Source: Pseudomonadota bacterium (GTDB taxonomy: Bacteria > Pseudomonadota > Alphaproteobacteria > UBA8366 > JADFVY01). From it: 11,639 bases of DNA. Positions 6,609 to 11,639 of this stretch are shown in pieces. The position numbers were made by a program, and so were the translations under genes. Location of the stretch: contig JADFVY010000245.1 in NCBI GenBank assembly GCA_015222795.1, positions 1 through 11,639 on the forward strand, given 5' to 3'. Every line of letters starts with the position of its first letter. Position 1 is the stretch's first letter. The notes beneath the pieces were generated by a model. It saw nothing but the letters and a program-made list of their open reading frames with translations. It did no database searches and was not told the DNA's origin.

Positions 6609-8136
6609 ACATCACGGCGCCGATAACCCAGGGCACAAATTCATTATCGCCCAGGCCAAGCGCCTCGCTTTTCGATTGATCGCCCGATGCTACGGCCAGG
6701 AACAGGCGGAAGATGCGCTCGCCCATTTCCCCGACCGAGACACCCTTGTCCAGGATATCGCCACAATTGAGGTCCATGTCCTCTTCGAGGCGCTGGTACA
6801 TCGGCGTGTTGGTGGCCAGCTTGATCGACGGCGACGGTTTGAAGCCGAATGCCGAGCCGCGCCCGGTGGTGAAGCAGACCAGATTGGCGCCGCTCGCCAC
6901 CTGGCCGGTGATGGAAGCCGGGTCATACCCGGGCGAGTCCATGAAGGCGAAACCCTTCTCGGTCACCGGCTCGGCATATTTGTAGACGCCGGTCAGGTTC
7001 GTGGTGCCGCCCTTGGCCGCCGCGCCCAGCGATTTCTCCAGGATGGTGGTCAGCCCACCGGCCTTGTTGCCGGGCGACGGGTTGTTGTCCATCGAGCCGC
7101 CGTTGCGCGCGGTGTAATCCTCCCACCAGCGGATGCGCTCGATCAGCTTCTCGCCAACCTCTCGGCTGACCGCACGGCGGGTCAGCAAATGTTCCGCGCC
7201 GTAAATTTCCGGTGTCTCTGCAAGGATCGCCGTACCGCCATGACGCACCACAAGGTCGGCCGCCGCGCCCAGCGCGGGATTCGCGGTGATGCCGGAATAG
7301 GCGTCCGACCCGCCACATTGCAGGGCGACGGTGAGATTCGCGGCGGGGACATCCTGCCGCTCGACCTTGTTGGCCTCGGGCAACATCTCGCGGATGACTC
7401 GCACTCCCGCCTCCACCGTGGCGCGGGTGCCGCCGGTATCCTGGATGTTCATGTAACGGAAGGCAGGGCCTTCCTCCAGCCCGTAGGCATCGAGCAGGAA
7501 CTTGATCTGGTTAGACTCGCAACCCAGCCCGACCAGCAATATGCCGGCCATGTTGGGATGCCTCGCATAGCCCCACATCAGGCGCTGCAGAAGGGCGAAC
7601 CCCTCGCCGTCCATGGCCATGGCGCAACCCGTACCATGGGTAAAGGCGACCACGCCATCCACGTTTGGATAGTCCGCCAGCGCATCGCCCTCAAAGGCGC
7701 GCGCAATATGTTTCGCGGCGGTGGCCGAGCAATTCACCGTGGTCAGCACGCCGATATAGTTTCGCGTCGCGATACGCCCGTCGGACCTGACAATACCTCG
7801 AAAACTGGCTCTTTCGGCCTCCGGCACGAAATCGGTCGGCCGAGTATCGGCGCCGAAGGCGTAATCGCGCTCGAACGGTCGGAATTCGCAGTTCTGCGTG
7901 TGAACATGGGCGCCGGCCGCGATGTCAGCGGGGGCAAAACCGATGATCTGGTTGTATTTGCGGATCGCCTCGCCGGCGGCGATCGGTGCGGTGGCGATCT
8001 TGTGGCCGGCCGGGATCGGCTCGGCCGCGGTCACACCCTCGCCCGGGATATCGGTTCCGACACCGATCTTCGCGCGGGCGACGATGACATTATCGGCGGC
8101 GTTCAGGCGGATGGTCAGCGGTGCGGTTTCGGTCAT
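6607..8136 (-). CDS. UxaA/altronate dehydratase-family sugar-acid dehydratase
   Basis: A 509-residue full-length protein. It has an N-terminal SAF domain (about 7-85, with IPAGHKIA at 41-48) and a UxaA/GarD catalytic domain. Conserved blocks: GYxR-equivalent RIATRNYIGV (121-130), AFTHGTGCAMA (164-174), LVGLGCESNQ (201-210), QCGGSDAYSGITANP (273-287), NNPSPGNKAGGLTT (351-364), and CFTTGRGSAFGFKPSPSIK (421-439). The family dehydrates altronate, galactarate and, in Herbaspirillum-type clusters, D-arabinonate or L-fuconate to 2-keto-3-deoxy acids, using a metal ion. Neighbouring KDP dehydratase and ketoglutarate semialdehyde dehydrogenase favour a pentonate or 6-deoxyhexonate; KdgK leaves altronate possible. 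The start at 8136 forms an ATGA overlap with the lactonase stop; no Shine-Dalgarno precedes it, so translation is probably coupled. A frame open to 8310 inside the lactonase gene has no family residues and is not used. Confidence 0.92.
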   Translation of the reverse strand: MTETAPLTIRLNAADNVIVARAKIGVGTDIPGEGVTAAEPIPAGHKIATAPIAAGEAIRKYNQIIGFAPADIAAGAHVHTQNCEFRPFERDYAFGADTRPTDFVPEAERASFRGIVRSDGRIATRNYIGVLTTVNCSATAAKHIARAFEGDALADYPNVDGVVAFTHGTGCAMAMDGEGFALLQRLMWGYARHPNMAGILLVGLGCESNQIKFLLDAYGLEEGPAFRYMNIQDTGGTRATVEAGVRVIREMLPEANKVERQDVPAANLTVALQCGGSDAYSGITANPALGAAADLVVRHGGTAILAETPEIYGAEHLLTRRAVSREVGEKLIERIRWWEDYTARNGGSMDNNPSPGNKAGGLTTILEKSLGAAAKGGTTNLTGVYKYAEPVTEKGFAFMDSPGYDPASITGQVASGANLVCFTTGRGSAFGFKPSPSIKLATNTPMYQRLEEDMDLNCGDILDKGVSVGEMGERIFRLFLAVASGDQSKSEALGLGDNEFVPWVIGAVM

Positions 8137-9050
8137 GGAGTCTGTATACCCGTGGTCGCCACATAGACCGCATAGAGCGACTTTGTGGCGGTAATGAAAA
8201 GACGGTTCCGTCGCGGGCCGCCGAAGGTAAGATTGGCGACCATGGTCGGTATGCGGATCTTGCCCAAGGCCATGCCGTCGGGAGCAAAGCAGATAACACC
8301 GTCCTGGCAACTGGTCCAGACATTGCCGTCGATATCCAGCCGAAACCCGTCGGGCACGCCGGGCGAAACCTCTGCAAAAATACGACTGTTGCGCAGCTTG
8401 CCGTCGTCGGTCACGTCGAAGGCGCGGATATGGTGCGGGCCATCCGGGTCATGGCTAAACCCGGAATCTGCAATATAGAGGATGCTTTCGTCCGGCGAGA
8501 AGGCAAGGCCGTTGGGTTTCACAAAATCATCAGCGACGACCGCGATGTCGCCGGTCGCCGGGTCCACGCGGTAGACATAACAGCCATCCTGTTCGGACTC
8601 GGCCTTATAGCCCTCATAGTCGGACATGATCCCGTAGGTCGGATCGGTGAACCAGATGCTACCGTCCGATTTCACGACGACGTCGTTGGGCGAGTTCAGC
8701 TTTCTGCCCTGGTAGGAATCCGCGATCACCGTGATCGAGCCATCGGGCTCGGTGCGCGTCACATTGCGGCCGCCGTGATGGCATGACACCAGTCGTCCCT
8801 GGCGGTCCCGGGTATTGCCGTTGGAGAAATTGGAATTCGCCCGGAAAACGCTGACGCCCAGGTCGGGCAGCCAGCGCAGCAGCCGGTTGTTCGGGATATC
8901 GCTCCAGACCAGATAGCCGCCATCATTGAACCAGACCGGCCCCTCGGCCCATCGGCTGCCATCATAAAGTTCCTCGACCTCGGCGATGGGCACCGTCAGG
9001 TCATGGAAGCGCTTGTCGTAATATTCGTATGAATCGCCAACAAGGGCCAT
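8133..9050 (-). CDS. SMP-30/gluconolactonase family sugar lactonase
   Basis: A 305-residue beta-propeller lactonase with no signal peptide, so cytoplasmic. It hydrolyses an aldonolactone to the aldonate. Family marks are RWAEGPVW (33-40) with metal ligand Glu36, DIPNNRLLRW (51-60), SNGNTRDRQGRL (76-87), HHGGRNVTR (91-99), SPNDVVVKSDGSIWFTDPTYG (120-140), KPNGLAFSPDE (178-188) with Asn180, and GVPDGFRLDIDGNVW (231-245) with Asp234. Metal-ligand residues for this propeller fold are all in place. ATG 9050 is chosen: GGGGAGAG lies just upstream, and translation beyond it (frame to 9212) is arginine-rich nonsense antisense to nothing known. It follows the second permease by 20 nt and ends in an ATGA overlap with the dehydratase, as expected for lactonase and dehydratase acting in sequence. 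The sugar dehydrogenase making the lactone is not in the window. Confidence 0.92.
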   Translation of the reverse strand: MALVGDSYEYYDKRFHDLTVPIAEVEELYDGSRWAEGPVWFNDGGYLVWSDIPNNRLLRWLPDLGVSVFRANSNFSNGNTRDRQGRLVSCHHGGRNVTRTEPDGSITVIADSYQGRKLNSPNDVVVKSDGSIWFTDPTYGIMSDYEGYKAESEQDGCYVYRVDPATGDIAVVADDFVKPNGLAFSPDESILYIADSGFSHDPDGPHHIRAFDVTDDGKLRNSRIFAEVSPGVPDGFRLDIDGNVWTSCQDGVICFAPDGMALGKIRIPTMVANLTFGGPRRNRLFITATKSLYAVYVATTGIQTP

Positions 9051-9070
9051 TTGCTCTCTCCCCTGGTAAG

Positions 9071-10033
9071 TTAGCGCTGGAGCTTGTCGCCGCCGGCGAC
9101 TGTGATGACGGCGACGATGATAAGGCCGGTCATGATAAGCCGGATGCCGGCGCTGGCGCCGAAGGTATTCAGCATGGTGACCAGCAGGAACATGAACAGC
9201 GACGCTCCCCAAATGCCGGGGATGTTGGACCTGCCGCCCGCCACCGAAGTGCCGCCAATCACCACCACGGCGATCGAGGCCAGCAGGTACTCGCTGCCCA
9301 TATCCAGCGATGCACCACCGGAAAAGCCGGCCAGCAACAGGCCGCAGAAACCGGCCAGGATCGCGCTTAGCGTATAGGTCGCATAGCGAACCCGCTCTAC
9401 TTTGATACCCGCCAGCCAGGCCGCGCGCATGTTCTGACCGATGGCCAGTACGGAACGCCCATAGAGAGTCCGGTTTAAGAGGATGCTGGCGAGAACGGCA
9501 AAGCCGACGATGAAGATAGCCAGTAACGGAATCCCGGCGACCTTCATGGTGGTAAAATCGGCCAGCAGCGGCGGCGGCTTGATCTTGAGCCCGCGTCCGT
9601 AGGCGATGGCCGTCGACAAAATCAGGAAACTGGCCGACAGGGTTGCGATGATCGGCGGGATTCGCAGTACCCGGATCAGCATGTAGTTGAAGGCGCCGAC
9701 GGCAATCCCGGTTCCCAGCGCGATCAGTACGCCGACCGGCAGCATCGCGTTCGACCCATCCATAACCTTCATGCAGATGGCGCCTGAAAGCGCGATGGTA
9801 GCCGGGATCGAAAGATCCACATTGCCGGGCCCGGTGGTGATGACAAACATCTGGCCGATGCCGACGATAACCGTGAAGGTGGCGAAAGACAGGGCCGCCG
9901 AGATGATGCTGCCGCCGCCCTGGCCCATGGTATAGGTCACCGTCGCCAGCCAGACCATGATCGTGCCCACATAGGACCAGATCCAGGGCTTTTCGCCCAG
10001 CTTCTTCAGCGTGGCGGCAAGACTTCCGTTCAT
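9071..10033 (-). CDS. sugar ABC transporter permease (RbsC/BPD-2 family), second
   Basis: A 320-residue, very hydrophobic inner-membrane permease with about eight to ten predicted membrane segments. It has the family block TTGPGNVDLSIPATIALSG (GGIDLSVG in RbsC), IRVLRIPPIIATL, the cytoplasmic coupling loop GRSVLAIGQNMRAAWLAGI (ATPase contact), and VVVIGGTSVAGGRSNIPG near the end. The start ATG 10033 has a strong GGAGGG Shine-Dalgarno upstream and overlaps the stop of the first permease as ATGA. The reading frame continues open upstream to 10699, but that part is antisense-like, Arg/His/Gly-rich and not membrane-like, so it is excluded. With the first permease it should form a heterodimeric channel. 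The substrate is inferred from the operon as a pentose or deoxyhexose. Confidence 0.92.
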   Translation of the reverse strand: MNGSLAATLKKLGEKPWIWSYVGTIMVWLATVTYTMGQGGGSIISAALSFATFTVIVGIGQMFVITTGPGNVDLSIPATIALSGAICMKVMDGSNAMLPVGVLIALGTGIAVGAFNYMLIRVLRIPPIIATLSASFLILSTAIAYGRGLKIKPPPLLADFTTMKVAGIPLLAIFIVGFAVLASILLNRTLYGRSVLAIGQNMRAAWLAGIKVERVRYATYTLSAILAGFCGLLLAGFSGGASLDMGSEYLLASIAVVVIGGTSVAGGRSNIPGIWGASLFMFLLVTMLNTFGASAGIRLIMTGLIIVAVITVAGGDKLQR

Positions 10034-10992
10034 CGCGCTTCCCTCCAGTTGATCAGGGCCCTGAGGGCAAGGACCAGGATCAGGATGCCGCCCTGTGCGC
10101 CGACTTGCCAGTCCGGCGAAATGCGCAGGAAAATCAGGAAGGACCCCGCCAGCGTCAAGGTCATGGCCCCGATGACAGCGCCGGCCGGGGAAACCCGCCC
10201 GCCGACGAACTCGCCGCCACCCAGGATGACGCCGGCGATTGAATAAAGCGTGTAACGGTCGGCGATATGGGCGTCGGCGGCCGAGGTCAGCCCGATCAGC
10301 GACAACCCCGCCAGGACACCAAACAGTCCTGCCAGGGCGAACATCGTCATCTTGATTTTCAGCATCGACCAGCCGGCCCGTGAGATCGCTCGCGGATTGC
10401 CGCCGGCCCCGCGCAGTACCACACCATAGCTGGAACGCATCAGCCCGAGATGGACCAGGATGGCGATGATGGCGGCCGCAAAGACCGGGAAAGGCGGGAT
10501 AATGTTGTAGCCGAACAGTTGGTAGGTCAGCTTGACACCCATGATCGCCTTGATCCAGGCTGGTGCCGTCCCGCCAGGTGTCGGCAGGATCAGCACCGCG
10601 ACACCAAGCCAGACGAAGGACATGCCCAGCGTCACCACGATGGAAGGCAGGTTGCGCCAATAGATCAGCGCCCCCAGTCCGGCATAGGCCGCGATGCAAA
10701 CCAACAGGGCCAGGATGCCGAAGACCGGATCGGTCTGCAGCAAGGTGGCGCCGATACAGGCGGTCAGGCCTACAAAGGGACCGATCGACAGATCCAGATC
10801 ATTGACCGTCAGGATGAACATCTGGGCGATCGTCGCCAACGCGATCGGCACCGTATATTGCAGCATCAGATTGAGCCCGAAATAGCTCATGGCCCTGGGC
10901 TGGATATAGAAAATGGCCATTAGCAGGATAGCGAGGGAAACACCCGGCAGGGCGCTGCGCATGAATTTCGGGCTGAGCAGGTAGTGCATCAT
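10030..10992 (-). CDS. sugar ABC transporter permease (RbsC/BPD-2 family), first
   Basis: A 320-residue polytopic inner-membrane protein. It opens with a short cytoplasmic tail and a hydrophobic stretch (about 17-30). VNDLDLSIGPFVGL corresponds to the family's GGIDLSVG block, and LPSIVVTLGMSFVWLGVAV to the conserved NPFIVTLG region. The coupling loop is VVLRGAGGNPRAISRAGW, and GVILGGGEFVGGRVSPAGAV is the typical late motif. It begins with two Met codons; the first (10992) overlaps the ATPase stop as ATGA, with GAGG 10 nt upstream. It ends in an ATGA overlap with the second permease. It is only distantly similar to that permease, so the pair is an old heterodimer and not a recent duplication. 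A periplasmic binding protein would complete the importer and is presumably encoded to the right of the window. Confidence 0.92.
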   Translation of the reverse strand: MMHYLLSPKFMRSALPGVSLAILLMAIFYIQPRAMSYFGLNLMLQYTVPIALATIAQMFILTVNDLDLSIGPFVGLTACIGATLLQTDPVFGILALLVCIAAYAGLGALIYWRNLPSIVVTLGMSFVWLGVAVLILPTPGGTAPAWIKAIMGVKLTYQLFGYNIIPPFPVFAAAIIAILVHLGLMRSSYGVVLRGAGGNPRAISRAGWSMLKIKMTMFALAGLFGVLAGLSLIGLTSAADAHIADRYTLYSIAGVILGGGEFVGGRVSPAGAVIGAMTLTLAGSFLIFLRISPDWQVGAQGGILILVLALRALINWREAR

Positions 10993-11639
10993 GACGCGGC
11001 GGCCTCATCAAACGAAGACCGCAGCACTTTTTCTTCGGTCAATTCAGTTCGGGAAAGCTCCGCAACAATGCGCCCGTTCCTGAACACATAAACATGATCG
11101 CAGTTATGCAATTCATCCATTTCCGTCGTGTACCACAGGAAAGTACGCCCCGCCTCGGCCTCCTGACGGATCAGGTCGTAGACCTCCAGCTTGGTGCCCA
11201 CGTCGACGCCGCGCATGGGATCGTCCATCAGCACGATTTCCGCGTCGGACCCCAGCGCCCGGGCGAACAGCGCCTTCTGCTGGTTGCCACCGGACAGGGA
11301 CAGGATGTTATTGGCCATGTCCGGGGTCCTGATCTTGATCCGGTCCTTCCATTCATCTGCTTGCGCCTTTTCGCGGGCAGGGTCGATCAGCAGCCCCCTC
11401 ACCATGCCGCGAAGCGAGCGCACGCTTACGTTCTGCCCGATGGACCATAAATGAAAGATACCGTCGGTCTGCCGGTCGCCCGCTACCAGCGACACGGGGC
11501 CGGACACGTCCGTATTCGCAACCCGCTTGCCCGCCGCATTATATATCTGCAGCAGCATGCGTGTCTGACCGTGGCCCGCCAGGCCTGCCAGCCCAATGAT
11601 CTCGCCCTTGTGGACGATCAATTCCCGCTCGCCGTCCGC
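10989..11639 (-). CDS. sugar ABC transporter ATPase (RbsA/XylG-like), C-terminal half, partial
   Basis: Frame open to the window edge; 216 residues are visible, belonging to the second nucleotide-binding domain of a two-domain sugar ATPase. The Walker A region is degenerate, GLAGLAGHGQTRML, with Gln where Lys is expected. That is usual for the second domain of this family. The ABC signature LSGGNQQK and D-loop RGVDVGTK are intact. The Walker B region reads IVLMDDPMRG: the residue after the Walker B Asp is Asp where DEPTRG is usual, so the catalytic Glu of this half is a conservative substitution. The switch region is YTTEMDEL, as SSE in relatives. It would power uptake through the two permeases, with which it is translationally coupled by an ATGA overlap. 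The first domain and start lie outside the window. Confidence 0.93.
   Translation of the reverse strand, partial: ADGERELIVHKGEIIGLAGLAGHGQTRMLLQIYNAAGKRVANTDVSGPVSLVAGDRQTDGIFHLWSIGQNVSVRSLRGMVRGLLIDPAREKAQADEWKDRIKIRTPDMANNILSLSGGNQQKALFARALGSDAEIVLMDDPMRGVDVGTKLEVYDLIRQEAEAGRTFLWYTTEMDELHNCDHVYVFRNGRIVAELSRTELTEEKVLRSSFDEAAAS

Larger units (their letters stand above)
893..11639 (-). other. single minus-strand catabolic and transport operon
   Basis: All intact genes from 11639 leftwards to 1014 are on one strand with gaps of -4, -4, 20, -4, 10 (4 to the first ATG), 19, 4, 13, 14 and 20 nt, counting the deleted SDR. No gap holds a plausible promoter or terminator, so one transcript starting to the right of the window is likely. 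The dehydratase remnant at 893-937 suggests the unit once ran further left. No regulator gene or operator is visible in the window. Confidence 0.75.

Noticed and set aside
6571..8166. A 531-codon open frame on the plus strand across the UxaA-type dehydratase
   Set aside because: It is antisense to a gene with clear family motifs throughout, its translation is Arg/Gly/His-rich with no recognisable domain, and long antisense frames are expected in GC-rich coding DNA.
1..11639. tRNA, rRNA, CRISPR array, phage or defence genes
   Set aside because: Nothing in the sequence supports any of these. The only non-metabolic signals are the tentative IS end and the rearrangement scars.

Overview
The window is about 11.6 kb of GC-rich DNA. 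Codon use, protein sequence style and tightly packed operon layout suggest an alphaproteobacterium (inference; no rRNA or other phylogenetic marker is present). Almost all of it is one long minus-strand transcription unit for uptake and non-phosphorylative breakdown of aldonic or sugar acids. In transcription order (right to left) it holds: the C-terminal half of a sugar-type ABC ATPase, cut by the window edge; two RbsC-like permeases; an SMP-30/gluconolactonase-type lactonase; a full-length UxaA/altronate dehydratase-family sugar-acid dehydratase; a long FAH-superfamily protein of the 2-keto-3-deoxypentonate dehydratase (XylX) type; a ketoglutarate-semialdehyde-type aldehyde dehydrogenase; the wreck of an SDR dehydrogenase; a short FAH-superfamily hydrolase of the 2,4-diketo-3-deoxy-L-fuconate hydrolase type; a beta-hydroxyacid dehydrogenase; and a 2-keto-3-deoxygluconate kinase. 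Gene gaps are -4 to 20 nt, with three ATGA stop/start overlaps.

The genes fit together as follows. The ABC transporter imports a sugar, the lactonase opens the lactone made by a sugar dehydrogenase not seen here, and the UxaA-type enzyme dehydrates the aldonate to a 2-keto-3-deoxy acid. That node appears to have three exits: (i) XylX-type dehydratase plus aldehyde dehydrogenase to alpha-ketoglutarate; (ii) SDR 4-dehydrogenase plus FAH hydrolase to pyruvate and glycolate or lactate; (iii) phosphorylation by KdgK towards KDPG. The pattern resembles the non-phosphorylative pentose and L-fucose routes described in Herbaspirillum and Xanthomonas. Exact substrates are inferred.

The left end (1-937) looks rearranged. 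An intact SDR gene of the 2-keto-3-deoxy-L-fuconate dehydrogenase/BDH2 type lies on the plus strand, convergent to the operon. Its first two thirds are low in GC and carry TTA and ATA codons. It is preceded by what may be an insertion-sequence end. Immediately after its stop codon lies, on the minus strand, a well-formed ribosome binding site and about 14 codons resembling the start of an IlvD/EDD-family dehydratase, which then breaks off. Meanwhile the operon's own SDR of the same subfamily (3722-3945) has lost its middle (roughly 530 nt) and is out of frame. The simplest reading is that an incoming SDR truncated the last operon gene and may replace the broken SDR.

No tRNA, rRNA, CRISPR array or convincing terminator was found. 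There is no gene-free stretch longer than 300 bases; the longest are 1-146 and 938-1013.
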